From NCBI RefSeq assembly GCF_001655775.1, contig NZ_LXFF01000014.1, positions 1 through 32,812 of the forward strand: a stretch of DNA of 32,812 nt. Reading direction: 5' to 3'. Below, one piece after another: positions 1-9,715 of this stretch. This DNA is from Candidatus Arthromitus sp. SFB-turkey (lineage in GTDB: Bacteria; Bacillota; Clostridia; Clostridiales; Clostridiaceae). The notes under the pieces were generated by a model that was not told the origin of the DNA, ran no database searches, and saw only the letters and a list, made by a program, of their open reading frames with translations. The number at the start of each line of letters is the position of its first letter. Position 1 is the stretch's first letter. The translations under genes and the position numbers were made by a program.

Positions 1-247
1 CTACATCTATAATATTTTTAATCGTAATATTTTTCGGATTCCTAGTTAAAGAATAACCACCTTTTGCACCACGAACACTTTTAATTAATTGTGCTTTTCT
101 AAGCATAGAAAATATTTGTTCCAAATAAAGTTCAGATATGTTCTGTTTTTTTGCAATACTTTTAACAGACATTGTTTCTATTTCATAAACAAGTGCAAGT
201 TCAAGCATAGCCTTTATACCATATCTACCCTTAGTAGACATTTTCAT
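1..247 (-). CDS. Rrf2-family transcriptional regulator, N-terminal part
   Basis: The first 82 residues of an Rrf2-type winged-helix repressor are visible; the rest lies left of the window. The start (MKMSTKGRYGIKAMLELA) and the recognition-helix region (SELYLEQIFSMLRKAQLI, then SVRGAKGGYSL) are typical of Rrf2/IscR/CymR proteins. The ATG at 247 has AAGGAG at 255-260. Family members control iron-sulfur cluster, cysteine or nitrite-stress genes. The Cys ligands that would mark an IscR-type cluster protein would be beyond residue 90, so the subtype cannot be decided here. The gene has its own promoter and is separated from the fatty-acid operon by a terminator, so it probably starts a new unit running left. 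The family call is sure; the regulon is unknown. Confidence 0.93.
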   Translation of the reverse strand, partial: MKMSTKGRYGIKAMLELALVYEIETMSVKSIAKKQNISELYLEQIFSMLRKAQLIKSVRGAKGGYSLTRNPKNITIKNIIDV

Positions 248-279
248 TTAAATTCTCCTTAATTCCATAATAATTCAAG

Positions 280-308
280 ATTATAACAATTTCATTTTTC
301 ACAGTCAA
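280..308 (-). promoter_or_regulatory. Sigma-A promoter of the Rrf2 gene
   Basis: On the minus strand TTGACT (303-308) and TATAAT (280-285) are 17 bases apart, about 35-60 bases upstream of the Rrf2 start codon. This is a near-consensus vegetative promoter. Rrf2 proteins often repress their own gene, but I see no clear palindromic operator here. Confidence 0.8.
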
Positions 309-330
309 CACAGCACAAATCTAATAAATC

Positions 331-371
331 AAAAAATAAAAAATCTAATCCACTTAACATCAGATTAGATT
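331..371 (-). terminator. Rho-independent terminator of the fatty-acid operon
   Basis: A perfect 9-bp stem (342-350 with 363-371, AATCTAATC/GATTAGATT) with a 12-nt loop lies 9 bases after the accA stop codon. In the minus-strand transcript it is followed by a U-rich run (331-341). It ends the fab-acc operon before the Rrf2 promoter. Confidence 0.85.
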
Positions 372-379
372 CTCTATAC

Positions 380-1186
380 TTATTCAATTCCATACTCGCC
401 AATTTTTCTAAATTTTTTATATCTATGCTCTTTAATCTCTTCTCCAGATTTACCTTTAAATCTTTCGATAAAACCAAGAATTTCATCTTTCATATTTTTC
501 GCAATTTCATTTTTTGTAACATGAGCACCTTCTCCAAGCTCATCAACTATTTTATCTATAATTTTAAATTCATACAAATCATAAGATGTAAGCTTTAAAA
601 CTCCAGCTGCTTCCTTAACTTTTGAAGAATCTTTCCATAAAATACTCGCACAACCTTCAGGAGATATTACAGAATATATAGAATTTTCAAGCATCCAAAC
701 TTCATTTGCTACAGCAATTCCTAAAGCTCCTCCACTTCCACCTTCTGATATAACTATTGAAAGTATTGGCACTTCAAAACCCATCATCTCATACAAATTT
801 TTAGCAATCGCCTCTCCTTGACCTCTTTCCTCAGCTTGCTTACCACAAAACGCTCCAGGAGTATCAACAAAAGTAATAATAGGTCTTCCAAATTTATTAG
901 CTTGATGCATTAATCTGAGAGCTTTTCTATATCCTTCAGGATTAGGCATACCAAAGTTTCTCGCTATATTTTCTTTTGTATTTTCACCTTTCATCTGAGC
1001 AATAATTGTTACAGGTATATCATTAATACTTCCAATACCACCACAAATTGCTCTATCTTCTCCGTAAAATCTATCACCATGTAATTCTTCGAAACAATCA
1101 AACACATTATCTATGTAAAACTTAGAATTAGGTCTCATTGGCATTCTTGCAAGTGTAACACGTTCCCAAACTGTTAAATCACTCAT
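380..1186 (-). CDS. accA: Acetyl-CoA carboxylase carboxyltransferase, alpha subunit
   Basis: AccA pairs with AccD to transfer the carboxyl group from carboxybiotin on AccB to acetyl-CoA, giving malonyl-CoA in the cytoplasm. The 268-residue protein is a crotonase-fold subunit with the typical segments LARMPMRPNSKFYIDNVF near the N-terminus, GFGxP-type loop FGMPNPEGYRKALRLM (about 79-94), FVDTPGAFCGKQAEERGQGE (about 106-125) and SEGGSGGALGIAVANEV (about 148-164). It is shorter at the N-terminus than E. coli AccA, as clostridial members are. The ATG overlaps the accD stop codon (TAATG), with AGGAGGTG just upstream inside accD, so the two subunits are translationally coupled. It is the last gene of the operon. 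Confidence 0.97.
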   Translation of the reverse strand: MSDLTVWERVTLARMPMRPNSKFYIDNVFDCFEELHGDRFYGEDRAICGGIGSINDIPVTIIAQMKGENTKENIARNFGMPNPEGYRKALRLMHQANKFGRPIITFVDTPGAFCGKQAEERGQGEAIAKNLYEMMGFEVPILSIVISEGGSGGALGIAVANEVWMLENSIYSVISPEGCASILWKDSSKVKEAAGVLKLTSYDLYEFKIIDKIVDELGEGAHVTKNEIAKNMKDEILGFIERFKGKSGEEIKEHRYKKFRKIGEYGIE

Positions 1187-2046
1187 TAGTTACACCTCCT
1201 ATGCATTTTCAATACATAAGATATAAATTTTTTCATATCTTTCCTATGTACTATTTTATCTAAAAAACCTTTTTCTAAAAGAAACTCTGCTTTCTGAAAA
1301 TCATCTGGTAAACTTTCATTTATAGTTTTTTCTATAACTCGTCTTCCTGCAAAACCAATTAAAGCATCAGGCTCACTTATAATAATATCACCAAGCATCG
1401 CAAAGCTTGCAGTAACACCACCTGTTGTAGGATCAGAAATTACTGTTAAATACAACAGCTTATTCTCAGACAATTTCTTCAAAGCTCCACTTATTTTTGC
1501 CATTTGCATAAGTGAAAAAACACCTTCTTGCATCCTAGCTCCACCAGAAGAAGTGACTATTATAACCGGAAGTTTAAGTTCAATTGCCATCTCTATAGCA
1601 CGTGTTATTTTTTCTCCAACAGCACTTCCCATACTTCCCATCATAAAAAAACTATTCATAACACAAATAACAACTTCATTGCCATCTATAGAACATTTCC
1701 CACAAACTACAGCATCTTTTTCCATAGACTTTTCTTTTCCTAATTCTATTTTTTTTGCATAATCAGGAAAATTTAAAGGATCCACACTTACAACATCGTT
1801 ATCAAATTCCTCAAAACTATTTTCATCTGATAAATAATCAATTCTTTTTCTAGGCTCTAATCTAAAATGATATTCACAAAAAGGACACACCATCAAATTT
1901 GCACTAATATCTTCTTTATACAATATCCTTGAACATTTATTACATTTAATCCAATGGTCATTTGGTATATATACTTTTCTATCTTCTTCAAAGGTAGTAG
2001 TACTAACAGTAATATACTTATTTTTTTTAAAAAAATCAATTATCAC
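1186..2046 (-). CDS. accD: Acetyl-CoA carboxylase carboxyltransferase, beta subunit
   Basis: This is the beta partner of AccA in malonyl-CoA synthesis. The N-terminus carries the four-Cys zinc ribbon typical of bacterial AccD (C35, C38, C54, C57), followed by the crotonase-fold domain with [20 protein letters not shown] and [19 protein letters not shown]. The 286-residue length is normal. Its start overlaps the accC stop by 4 bases (ATGA) and its stop overlaps the accA start, so accC, accD and accA are likely produced in a fixed ratio. Confidence 0.97.
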   Translation of the reverse strand: MIIDFFKKNKYITVSTTTFEEDRKVYIPNDHWIKCNKCSRILYKEDISANLMVCPFCEYHFRLEPRKRIDYLSDENSFEEFDNDVVSVDPLNFPDYAKKIELGKEKSMEKDAVVCGKCSIDGNEVVICVMNSFFMMGSMGSAVGEKITRAIEMAIELKLPVIIVTSSGGARMQEGVFSLMQMAKISGALKKLSENKLLYLTVISDPTTGGVTASFAMLGDIIISEPDALIGFAGRRVIEKTINESLPDDFQKAEFLLEKGFLDKIVHRKDMKKFISYVLKMHRRCN

Positions 2047-3389
2047 TTATTATTCACCAACTTATTTAAAAATCCTGTGTTATAATTACCCGAATTAAAA
2101 TCCGGATCATTTAAAATTTTAAATTGAAAATCTATATTACTCTCTATACCATCAATAACAAACTCTGCCAATGCTCTTTTCATTTTCATAATAGCTTCCT
2201 GTCTATTTTTACCATGAACTATAAGTTTTGCAATCATAGAATCATAAAAAGAAGGAATAGTATACCCTTGATAAACAGCACTATCTAATCGAACTCCAAA
2301 TCCTCCTGGAACATTTAATTGTTCAATCTTACCTGGCGAAGGAAGAAAATTTCTTTTTGCATCCTCAGCATTTATTCTACATTCAATAGAATGTCCATTA
2401 ATTTTTATATCATCTTGATTAAAACTCAATTTATAACCACTAGCAATTTTAATTTGCTCTTTTATAAGATCAATTCCCGTTATCATTTCAGTAATAGGAT
2501 GCTCAACCTGAATTCTTGTATTCATTTCCATAAAATAAAAATTTTTATCATCATCCACAAGAAATTCTATTGTTCCAGCATTTACATATCCAACAATTTT
2601 ACAAATCTTTAGAACAACATCTCCCATTTTTTTTCTAGTAACTTCATCTAAAATAGTAGATGGTGCTTCTTCTAATAATTTTTGATTTTTTCGTTGTACT
2701 GAACAATCCCTTTCAAACAAATGAACAACATTGCCGTGACTATCAGCTAAGACTTGAAATTCTATGTGATGTGGATTTTTTACATATTTTTCTAAATAAA
2801 CCGTGTCATTATTAAAACATGCTACAGCTTCACTTTTAGCCATTATGTAAGCATTTATAAAATCCTTTTCATTTTCAACAATTCTTATTCCTTTTCCTCC
2901 ACCACCAAGTGCAGCTTTTATCATAATCGGAAATCCTATTTTTTTTGCAATATCCAAAGCGTGGTTTTCATCTTTGATATGCCCTTCATATCCATCAACA
3001 ATAGGAATACCATTTTCTTTCATTGTTCTTCTTGCATTAGCCTTATCACCCATTAAATCCATAGTTTTATAACTAGGACCAATAAATGTTATATTACAAT
3101 CGCCACACATTTTAGCAAACTTAGAATTTTCAGATAAAAAACCAAATCCTGGATGTATTGCCTCAGCACCACTCAATGCTGTAGCTTCTAAAATATTTGG
3201 TATATTTAAATAAGAGTCTCTAGATGAACTTGGCCCTATACAAATCGCTTCATCAGCAAGTTGTGTATGTAACGCTTCCTTATCAGTTTCAGAATAAACA
3301 GCTACTGATATAATTCCCAATTCTCTACAAGCTCTTATAATTCTAACCGCTACTTCACCTCTATTTGCAATCAAAACTTTTTTTATCAT
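2043..3389 (-). CDS. accC: Biotin carboxylase subunit of acetyl-CoA carboxylase
   Basis: AccC uses ATP and bicarbonate to carboxylate the biotin on AccB. The 448-residue ATP-grasp enzyme shows the glycine-rich ATP loop GGGGKGIRI (162-170) and the active-site stretch [15 protein letters not shown], with E288, N290, R292 and E296 at the same numbers as in E. coli AccC. The N-terminus [18 protein letters not shown] is typical of biotin carboxylases rather than pyruvate carboxylase, and no fused biotinyl domain follows. The ATG is preceded by AGGAGAAG. It lies 13 bases after fabZ. Confidence 0.98.
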   Translation of the reverse strand: MIKKVLIANRGEVAVRIIRACRELGIISVAVYSETDKEALHTQLADEAICIGPSSSRDSYLNIPNILEATALSGAEAIHPGFGFLSENSKFAKMCGDCNITFIGPSYKTMDLMGDKANARRTMKENGIPIVDGYEGHIKDENHALDIAKKIGFPIMIKAALGGGGKGIRIVENEKDFINAYIMAKSEAVACFNNDTVYLEKYVKNPHHIEFQVLADSHGNVVHLFERDCSVQRKNQKLLEEAPSTILDEVTRKKMGDVVLKICKIVGYVNAGTIEFLVDDDKNFYFMEMNTRIQVEHPITEMITGIDLIKEQIKIASGYKLSFNQDDIKINGHSIECRINAEDAKRNFLPSPGKIEQLNVPGGFGVRLDSAVYQGYTIPSFYDSMIAKLIVHGKNRQEAIMKMKRALAEFVIDGIESNIDFQFKILNDPDFNSGNYNTGFLNKLVNNK

Positions 3390-3402
3390 AAACTTCTCCT
3401 AA

Positions 3403-3834
3403 CTATTGAATAGCAAATGATATTTCTGCTTCACAAGCAATTTCATCTCTAACTTTAGCAATACATTTTGCTACTCCAAAATTAGATCTATATCTAAGCA
3501 TTTCACATTTTAATTCCAAAACATCTCCTGGAACTATCATTCTTCTAAATTTAACATTATTAGCTCCAACAAATAATGCAATTCTACCTCTATTTTCTTC
3601 AATCGATAAAACTACAGCAGCTCCTGTTTGAGCTAAAGCTTCTAATATCAAAACTCCAGGCATAATAGGAGTGCCTGGAAAATGTCCTTGAAAAAAAGGT
3701 TCATTAAAAGTAACGTTTTTTATGGCTGTAACACTTTTATTAGCTTCAATATCAACTATTTTATCTATAAGCAAAAATGGATACCTATGCGGAAGAATTT
3801 TTAATATCTCTGTTATGTTTATTTGTTTTTTCAT
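3403..3834 (-). CDS. fabZ: 3-hydroxyacyl-ACP dehydratase
   Basis: FabZ removes water from 3-hydroxyacyl-ACP to form trans-2-enoyl-ACP. The 143-residue hot-dog protein has the family signature LPHRYPFLLID (15-25), the catalytic His in GHFPGTPIMPG (H51) and the catalytic Glu in ILEALAQTGA (E65). Its product would normally go to an enoyl-ACP reductase, which is not encoded in this operon. It sits between accB and accC, the standard clostridial place. Confidence 0.97.
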   Translation of the reverse strand: MKKQINITEILKILPHRYPFLLIDKIVDIEANKSVTAIKNVTFNEPFFQGHFPGTPIMPGVLILEALAQTGAAVVLSIEENRGRIALFVGANNVKFRRMIVPGDVLELKCEMLRYRSNFGVAKCIAKVRDEIACEAEISFAIQ

Positions 3835-3854
3835 TTACGTTCACTCACCTTTTA

Positions 3855-4361
3855 TTAACTCTTTTTTATCTTAAATAATTTTTGTCCATATTCTACCATC
3901 TGACTATTTTTAACTAAAATTTCTATAACTTTTCCAGAATATTCACTTTCAATTTCATTCATTAATTTCATAGCTTCTATTATACAAACAACATCCCCAT
4001 TTTTTATATCTTGATCTTTAGATACATATGTTTGTTTACCTGGTGATGGAGCTAAATAAACAGTACCAACCATAGGAGAAAGTATGTATTGAACATTCTC
4101 ATCTTCTTCTAATACATCATTTACATTTACGTTCGTATTTTTAACATTTTCTTTTACAACATCACAAATTTCTTCAGTTTCAACCCCATAATTTTTATCA
4201 TTAATTTTAACTTGATTATTAAAATCTTTAACATTAGTAGTTTCACCACGATTTAGAGACTTATCTAACTTTAAATAAACTTTTTCATAATTCAATTCCA
4301 TAAATGAAATTTGTGATTTATCAATTATATTTATTAATTCTGTTATTTCTTTAAAAGACAT
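3855..4361 (-). CDS. accB: Biotin carboxyl carrier protein of acetyl-CoA carboxylase
   Basis: AccB carries the biotin that shuttles carboxyl groups between AccC and AccAD. The C-terminal biotinyl domain (about 91-168) contains the modification motif EAMKLMNE, with the biotinylated Lys at 132, preceded by SPMVGTVY and followed by YSGKVIEI. Residues 35-90 are an acidic, Asn-rich linker rather than the Ala/Pro-rich linker of many homologues. The N-terminal 30 residues match the family's assembly segment. It starts 6 bases after the fabF stop, and its ribosome-binding site lies inside the end of fabF. Confidence 0.95.
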   Translation of the reverse strand: MSFKEITELINIIDKSQISFMELNYEKVYLKLDKSLNRGETTNVKDFNNQVKINDKNYGVETEEICDVVKENVKNTNVNVNDVLEEDENVQYILSPMVGTVYLAPSPGKQTYVSKDQDIKNGDVVCIIEAMKLMNEIESEYSGKVIEILVKNSQMVEYGQKLFKIKKS

Positions 4362-4367
4362 TAATAC

Positions 4368-5609
4368 CTAACCTCTCCATTTTTTAAATAATAAGACTCC
4401 ATTATGTCCACCAAATCCTAAAGAATTTGACATCGCATAATTTACTTCATGTTTTATACCACAATTAGGAACATAATTTAAATCACACTCTTCATCAAAA
4501 ACACTATATCCCGCAGTAGGATGTATAAAATCTTCTTCACATGATTTAATACAAGCTATAGCTTCAACTGCACCTGCTGCTCCCAATAAATGACCTGTCA
4601 TAGATTTTGTAGAATTAATTTTTAAATTATAAGCATGATCCTTAAATAAATTTTTAATAGCTTTAGTTTCTACTGCATCATTAATTTTAGTACCAGTTCC
4701 ATGAGCATTTATATAATCTACATCTTTATAAGAAATACCTGCCTCTTTAATTACATTCTCCATAGCCTTTGAACTCATCTCACCACTTGGCATTGGAGCA
4801 GTTATATGATAAGCATCTGTTGTACATGAATATCCAACTATTTCAGCATGAATATTAGCTCCTCTTTTTTGTGCATGTTCTAAAGTTTCTAGAACTAAAA
4901 TGCCCGCACCTTCTCCCATAACAAATCCATTTCTTTCTTTATCAAAAGGAATTGATGCCCTACTTGGATCATTTGTCGTATTAAGAGCTGTTAATGCTGT
5001 AAAACCTCCAAGTGCAAGAGTTGTTATAGCTGATTCACTTCCACCTGCTATACAAATATCTAAATACCCATGCTTTAATAATCTATACGCATCTCCGATA
5101 GAATGAGTTGATGTTGCGCATGCAGTAACAACTGACTTAGACTCTCCTCGCGCTCCATATTTTATAGCAATATTTCCAGAAGCCATATTAATAATTAATT
5201 TAGGTATTGTAAGTGGAGACATTCTAACACTATTAGTTTTTCTCATTTTACCAATTACTTCTTCTAGAGTATTAAACCCTCCAACTCCTGATCCAACAAC
5301 AACACCAAATCTAGTTTTATCGACAACCTCCAAATCAAGTTTAGAATCTTGTACAGCTTCTTCTGCGGCATAAAGTGCATATATGGAATACTCATCAAGT
5401 CTAGAACATTCTTTTACATTTAATCTCTTAGATACATCGAAATTTTTTAATGGTGCAACCACTTTAACTTTATCGTTTTCGATTTTTCTATCTTCTGAAA
5501 TTTTCTCTATTCCAATTATACCTTCTTTTGCATTATTCCAAAATTCCACAACATCATTTCCTATGGGTGTAACAGCACCCATTCCCGTAACAACAACTCT
5601 ATTATTCAT
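4368..5609 (-). CDS. fabF: 3-oxoacyl-ACP synthase II (elongation condensing enzyme)
   Basis: FabF condenses malonyl-ACP with a growing acyl-ACP. The 413-residue thiolase-fold protein has the Cys-His-His active site of elongating KAS enzymes: C164 in TACATSTHSIG, H303 in NAHGTGT and H340 in SMTGHLLGAAG. This distinguishes it from FabH, which has Cys-His-Asn. GGAGG precedes the ATG. It is the only elongating condensing enzyme here, so it may serve all chain lengths unless another copy exists elsewhere. Confidence 0.97.
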   Translation of the reverse strand: MNNRVVVTGMGAVTPIGNDVVEFWNNAKEGIIGIEKISEDRKIENDKVKVVAPLKNFDVSKRLNVKECSRLDEYSIYALYAAEEAVQDSKLDLEVVDKTRFGVVVGSGVGGFNTLEEVIGKMRKTNSVRMSPLTIPKLIINMASGNIAIKYGARGESKSVVTACATSTHSIGDAYRLLKHGYLDICIAGGSESAITTLALGGFTALTALNTTNDPSRASIPFDKERNGFVMGEGAGILVLETLEHAQKRGANIHAEIVGYSCTTDAYHITAPMPSGEMSSKAMENVIKEAGISYKDVDYINAHGTGTKINDAVETKAIKNLFKDHAYNLKINSTKSMTGHLLGAAGAVEAIACIKSCEEDFIHPTAGYSVFDEECDLNYVPNCGIKHEVNYAMSNSLGFGGHNGVLLFKKWRG

Positions 5610-5623
5610 GCTTTAAAATCCTC

Positions 5624-6364
5624 CTACATCACCATTCCGCCATCTACAGTTATCACTTGACCAGTTATATAACTTGCTAAATCACTAGCTAAAAATACTG
5701 CAAGATTAGAAACATCCTCTACACTTCCCATTCTCTTTAATGGTATGTGTGACATAATTGTTTCCTTTGTTTTATCTTCTAGTACACTAGTCATATCTGT
5801 TTCAATAAAACCAGGAGCTATAGCATTTACATTTATTCCTCTAGATCCAAGTTCTTTAGCTAAAGATTTAGTCATTCCTATTATACCCGCTTTAGAAGCT
5901 GCATAATTAATTTGTCCAATATTTCCAATAAGTCCTATAACAGAACTAATATTTAATATTTTTCCATACTTTTGTTTAATCATAAAAGATGAAGCGTGTT
6001 TTACACAATTAAAACTTCCTTTTAAATTAACATTTATAACACTATCAAAATCTTCCTCTTTCATTCTTAAAAGAAGTGTATCTCTAGTTATTCCAGCATT
6101 GTTAACCAATATATCTATTCTAGAAAATTTTTCTATACAAAATTTTATTAAATCCTCTGCAACAGAAAAATCACTTACATCTCCCTTATGTAAAAATGCA
6201 ACCCCACCACTGTTTTCAATTTCTTTTAAAACTTCTTGAGCACCATTATCATCGCTTCTATAATTTAAAACAACCTTTGCTCCTTCTTTAGCAAAATTAA
6301 TCGCAATAGCTCTTCCGATACCTTTCGAAGCTCCAGTAACAATTGCAACTTTATCCTTAAGCAT
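5624..6364 (-). CDS. fabG: 3-oxoacyl-ACP reductase
   Basis: FabG reduces 3-oxoacyl-ACP to 3-hydroxyacyl-ACP with NADPH. The 246-residue short-chain dehydrogenase has the cofactor loop TGASKGIGRAI (10-20), NNAG (88-91) and the catalytic S141, Y154 and K158 (YAASK), with spacing equal to E. coli FabG. The C-terminal SYITGQVITVDGGMVM is typical. It starts 2 bases after the fabD stop, and its ribosome-binding site GAGGTG lies inside the last codons of fabD. Confidence 0.96.
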   Translation of the reverse strand: MLKDKVAIVTGASKGIGRAIAINFAKEGAKVVLNYRSDDNGAQEVLKEIENSGGVAFLHKGDVSDFSVAEDLIKFCIEKFSRIDILVNNAGITRDTLLLRMKEEDFDSVINVNLKGSFNCVKHASSFMIKQKYGKILNISSVIGLIGNIGQINYAASKAGIIGMTKSLAKELGSRGINVNAIAPGFIETDMTSVLEDKTKETIMSHIPLKRMGSVEDVSNLAVFLASDLASYITGQVITVDGGMVM

Positions 6365-6366
6365 AA

Positions 6367-7305
6367 TTACACCTCACTCAAAACTTTTAAAAATTTTTCT
6401 AAAGATGCTTGATCTTCTACATTCAAAACTGTTATTTTCCTATCTATCTTTTTTATAAAACCAGACAAAGTTCTTCCTGGTCCTATCTCAACAAAAACAT
6501 CTGTTCCCATTTCAATCATTTTATGTACACTCTTTTCCCACAAAACAGAACTCATAACCTGTTTTGACAACAAACCAACTAAACTATCATAAGAAATTTC
6601 TTCAGCTGTAACATTTGATATAACAGGAATTTTTGATTCTTCAAAATTAATCTTAGATAACTCAACTTTAAATTTTTCTGCTGCACTTGACAAGAAACTA
6701 GTATGAAATGGAGCTTTCACTGACAATCTTACACTTTTTATCGCACCATTTTCAAGAAATAATTCTTCAGCTTTTTCAAGAGCCGAAACCTCACCTGAAA
6801 CTACAATTTGTCCGGGGCAATTATAATTTGCAACTTCCAAAACTCCATAATTTTTAACTTCATCAATAACTTTTAATATTTTTTCCTCAGACAAACCAAT
6901 AACAGCAGTCATTCCATATTCACCATCAGACAAAGAACTTACCATAAACTCAGCTCTTTTTTGAACTAATGGAATAGCTTGAGTAAAATCTAAAAAACCT
7001 GAACATATCAATGCTGAATATTCACCCAAACTCAAACCTGCTGTACAAAAAGTTTTTATATCACAAATGCTTTTTAAAGCTTCCAAAATCGCCATACTAA
7101 CAGTCAATATACCTGGTTGTGTAATTTTCGTCTCACTTATTTCATCCATAGTACCATTAAATATTTTATCTGACAAATTAAATTTCAAAATGTCATCAGC
7201 TCTATCAAAAACATCTTTTGATTCTTTAAAATTATCATAAAAATATTTACCCATACCTACATATTGAGAACCCTGTCCAGGAAAAATAAACGCAAACTTT
7301 TTCAT
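6367..7305 (-). CDS. fabD: Malonyl-CoA:ACP transacylase
   Basis: FabD moves malonyl groups from CoA to acyl carrier protein. The 312-residue protein shows FPGQGSQYVGMG (8-19), the nucleophile elbow GLSLGEYSAL with S92, R117 in QKRAEF and the partner H201 in PFHTSF. Normally acpP and fabK lie between fabH and fabD in clostridia; here only 31 bases separate the two genes, and these hold just the fabD ribosome-binding region. Confidence 0.96.
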   Translation of the reverse strand: MKKFAFIFPGQGSQYVGMGKYFYDNFKESKDVFDRADDILKFNLSDKIFNGTMDEISETKITQPGILTVSMAILEALKSICDIKTFCTAGLSLGEYSALICSGFLDFTQAIPLVQKRAEFMVSSLSDGEYGMTAVIGLSEEKILKVIDEVKNYGVLEVANYNCPGQIVVSGEVSALEKAEELFLENGAIKSVRLSVKAPFHTSFLSSAAEKFKVELSKINFEESKIPVISNVTAEEISYDSLVGLLSKQVMSSVLWEKSVHKMIEMGTDVFVEIGPGRTLSGFIKKIDRKITVLNVEDQASLEKFLKVLSEV

Positions 7306-7336
7306 AATTTAAATACACTCCTAAACATTAAACAAA

Positions 7337-8317
7337 TTACCATCTAACTAAAATTGATCCATAAGTAAGTCCACCACCAAAACCTACCAATATAACTAAA
7401 TCACCTTTTTTGCAATTACCAGATCTATTAACCTCATCGAGTGCTATAGGTATACTTGCAGCAGAAGTATTACCGTACTTATGTAAATTAGTAAAAAACT
7501 TTTCAACTGAAATTTTCAATTTTTGTGCTGCTGCTTCAATTATTCTTATATTTGCTTGATGTGGTACAATGCATTTAATATCATTTATTGATAATTTATT
7601 ATCCTTCAATAATTTTTCAATACTTTCAACAATCGATGATACTGCAAATTTAAATACTTCTCTTCCATCCATTTCAATATATGGATATATTTCTTCAGTA
7701 TTTTCCACCATAAAATTAGAAACAGGTATAGACCTAGATATTAAAGAATCTGACTTCTCTCCAATAGACCTTGTATATGTATCAATTATTCCTGTGTTAA
7801 TATCTGAAGTAGCTTCAATAAATACAGCTCCTGCTCCATCCCCAAATAAAACACACGTATTTCGATCTTTCCAATTTATAAGTTTAGATAAAACTTCACT
7901 ACCTATAACAATAGCATTCTTATACTTTCCAGTTTTTATCAAACTATCTGCCAAAACAAGTCCATAAATAAAACCTGTACACGCTGCATTAATATCAAAT
8001 GCCGTAGCATTTTTAGCGCCTATATGTTTTTGAACTAAACAAGAACAAGAAGGAGTATTATTATCTGGTGAAATTGTACAAAATACAATCAAATCTATAT
8101 CAAGTGGATTTTTATCGATTTTTGTTAATAAATCATTAACAGCTTTCAATCCAAGAACCGAAGTTGCAAAAGAAGAAATACGCCTTTCTTTTATACCTGT
8201 TCGGCTATATATCCACTCATCACTTGTATCCACCATTTTTTCCAAATCATCATTAGTTAAAATTTTATCAGGTACATACATACCTGTATCTACAATACGA
8301 CTATGTACATTAAACAT
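7337..8317 (-). CDS. fabH: 3-oxoacyl-ACP synthase III (initiating condensing enzyme)
   Basis: FabH starts chains by condensing an acyl-CoA primer with malonyl-ACP. The 326-residue protein has the Cys-His-Asn triad of KAS III: C113 in NAACTGFIYG, H253 in VPHQANIRII and N283 in YGNTSAAS. It ends with the usual GFGGGLTYGSILVRW. It is first in the operon, with GAGGAG 7 bases before the ATG and a near-consensus promoter upstream. No FapR or FabT-type regulator gene is in the window. Confidence 0.97.
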   Translation of the reverse strand: MFNVHSRIVDTGMYVPDKILTNDDLEKMVDTSDEWIYSRTGIKERRISSFATSVLGLKAVNDLLTKIDKNPLDIDLIVFCTISPDNNTPSCSCLVQKHIGAKNATAFDINAACTGFIYGLVLADSLIKTGKYKNAIVIGSEVLSKLINWKDRNTCVLFGDGAGAVFIEATSDINTGIIDTYTRSIGEKSDSLISRSIPVSNFMVENTEEIYPYIEMDGREVFKFAVSSIVESIEKLLKDNKLSINDIKCIVPHQANIRIIEAAAQKLKISVEKFFTNLHKYGNTSAASIPIALDEVNRSGNCKKGDLVILVGFGGGLTYGSILVRW

Positions 8318-8352
8318 CTAAAATCTCCTCGCATGTTAATTAGCGTTTTTTA

Positions 8353-8381
8353 AGTATATTACATTATAAAATTCATGTCAA
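8353..8381 (-). promoter_or_regulatory. Sigma-A promoter of the fatty-acid operon
   Basis: Minus-strand TTGACA (8376-8381) and TATACT (8353-8358) are separated by 17 bases, about 35 bases upstream of the fabH start. The -35 is a perfect match. I looked for a FapR-like inverted repeat over the promoter and did not find one. Confidence 0.85.
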
Positions 8382-8409
8382 CTCTTACAGTTTTTTACAA
8401 TTATCAAGA

Positions 8410-9630
8410 TTAATATGAAAATAATGGAAATTTACTGGTAATGTCTCTAACCCTTTGAATTAAAGCTTTATTATTAATTTCTCTACTTTTAACTGCTTCA
8501 TCAATTAATTCAGCAATTAATACCATTTCATTTTCTTTAAAACCTCTAGTAGTCATAGCAGCAGTTCCTATTCTTATTCCACTTGTGATAAATGGACTTT
8601 GTTCATCAAATGGAATACAATTTTTGTTTACCGTTATACCAATTGAGTCCAATAATAACTCACAATCTTTTCCCGTTATATTTTTATTTCTCAAATCAAT
8701 AAGAATTAAATGATTATCAGTTCCACCAGATATTAAATTAAATCCTCTATTTTTTAATTCATCACTTAATTTAATTGAATTTCTCACAATCTGTTTAGCA
8801 TAATTTTTAAAATTTTCACTCATAGCTTCTTTAAAGCAAACAGCTTTTGCAGAAATAACATGCATAAGTGGCCCACCTTGAACTCCCGGAAAAATTGATT
8901 TATCTAATTTCTGTGCATACTTTTCTTTACATAAAATCGCTCCACCTCTTGGACCTCTTAAAGTTTTATGAGTTGTAGTAGTTACAAAATCCGCATATTT
9001 AACTGGATTTTCATGTTCTCCTCCTGCAATTAATCCTGCTATATGAGCCATATCAACCATCATATAAGCACCAACAGCATCACAAATTTCTCTGAACTTT
9101 TTGAAATCTATTTTTCTTGGATAAGCACTGTATCCACAAACAATAAGTTTTGGCTGTACTTTCTTAGCAATCTCCATAACATTTTCATAATTTATAGTTC
9201 CAGTCTCTCTATCAACTCCATAAAACTCAAAGTTATATGTCTTACCTGAAAAATTAACTGGACTTCCATGAGTTAAATGTCCTCCATGATCTAAACTCAT
9301 GGAGAGAATTGTATCATTATGGTTTAAAACTGAAAAATATACAGCCATGTTAGCTTGAGAGCCAGAATGTGCCTGAACATTAGCATGCTCCGCATCAAAT
9401 AATTTCTTCATTCTATCAATCGCTAAATTTTCAACTTTATCTACTATTTCACATCCACCATAATACCTTTTATTTGGATAACCCTCTGCATATTTATTAG
9501 TTAAAATTGTTCCCATCGCCTCAAGCACATCATTACTAACAAAATTTTCAGAAGCAATAAGTTCTATATTATTAAGTTGTCTATTCTTTTCATCTAAAAT
9601 TAAATTTACCAATTCTCTATCATTTATCAT
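8410..9630 (-). CDS. glyA: Serine hydroxymethyltransferase
   Basis: GlyA converts serine and tetrahydrofolate to glycine and 5,10-methylene-tetrahydrofolate, the main source of one-carbon units. The fold-type I PLP enzyme carries the Schiff-base Lys in [15 protein letters not shown] (about residue 222), HSGSQAN near residue 90 and the N-terminal ELIASENF. An in-frame TTG lies 9 bases upstream (9637-9639), but the ATG at 9630 sits 9 bases after AAGGAG (9640-9645) and matches the family N-terminus, so I use the ATG (406 residues). A gap of 84 bases holding a terminator-like hairpin separates it from aspS, and 92 bases separate it from fabH; I see no clear terminator after it. Confidence 0.97.
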   Translation of the reverse strand: MINDRELVNLILDEKNRQLNNIELIASENFVSNDVLEAMGTILTNKYAEGYPNKRYYGGCEIVDKVENLAIDRMKKLFDAEHANVQAHSGSQANMAVYFSVLNHNDTILSMSLDHGGHLTHGSPVNFSGKTYNFEFYGVDRETGTINYENVMEIAKKVQPKLIVCGYSAYPRKIDFKKFREICDAVGAYMMVDMAHIAGLIAGGEHENPVKYADFVTTTTHKTLRGPRGGAILCKEKYAQKLDKSIFPGVQGGPLMHVISAKAVCFKEAMSENFKNYAKQIVRNSIKLSDELKNRGFNLISGGTDNHLILIDLRNKNITGKDCELLLDSIGITVNKNCIPFDEQSPFITSGIRIGTAAMTTRGFKENEMVLIAELIDEAVKSREINNKALIQRVRDITSKFPLFSY

Positions 9631-9652
9631 TAAAATCAACTCCTTAAAATGT

Positions 9653-9715
9653 AAAAAAATAATGCTATGTTAACATACTACTAATATTACAAGCAATTAC
9701 ATTAAACATAGCATT
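9653..9715 (-). terminator. Terminator-like hairpin after aspS, next to the glyA ribosome-binding site
   Basis: A perfect 11-bp stem (9661-9671 with 9705-9715, AATGCTATGTT/AACATAGCATT) encloses a 33-base loop and is followed in the minus-strand transcript by seven U residues (9653-9659). It follows the aspS stop and ends only 7 bases before the glyA AAGGAG. The long loop makes it a weaker terminator than the others here. It could also limit read-through into glyA. Confidence 0.6.

Noticed and set aside
292-486. Minus-strand 64-codon frame overlapping the end of accA
   Set aside because: It runs through the terminator and accA in another frame, with no ribosome-binding site or family resemblance.
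8318-8409. FapR/FabT-type operator at the fatty-acid promoter
   Set aside because: Only short imperfect inverted repeats are visible; nothing matches the known operator patterns well.
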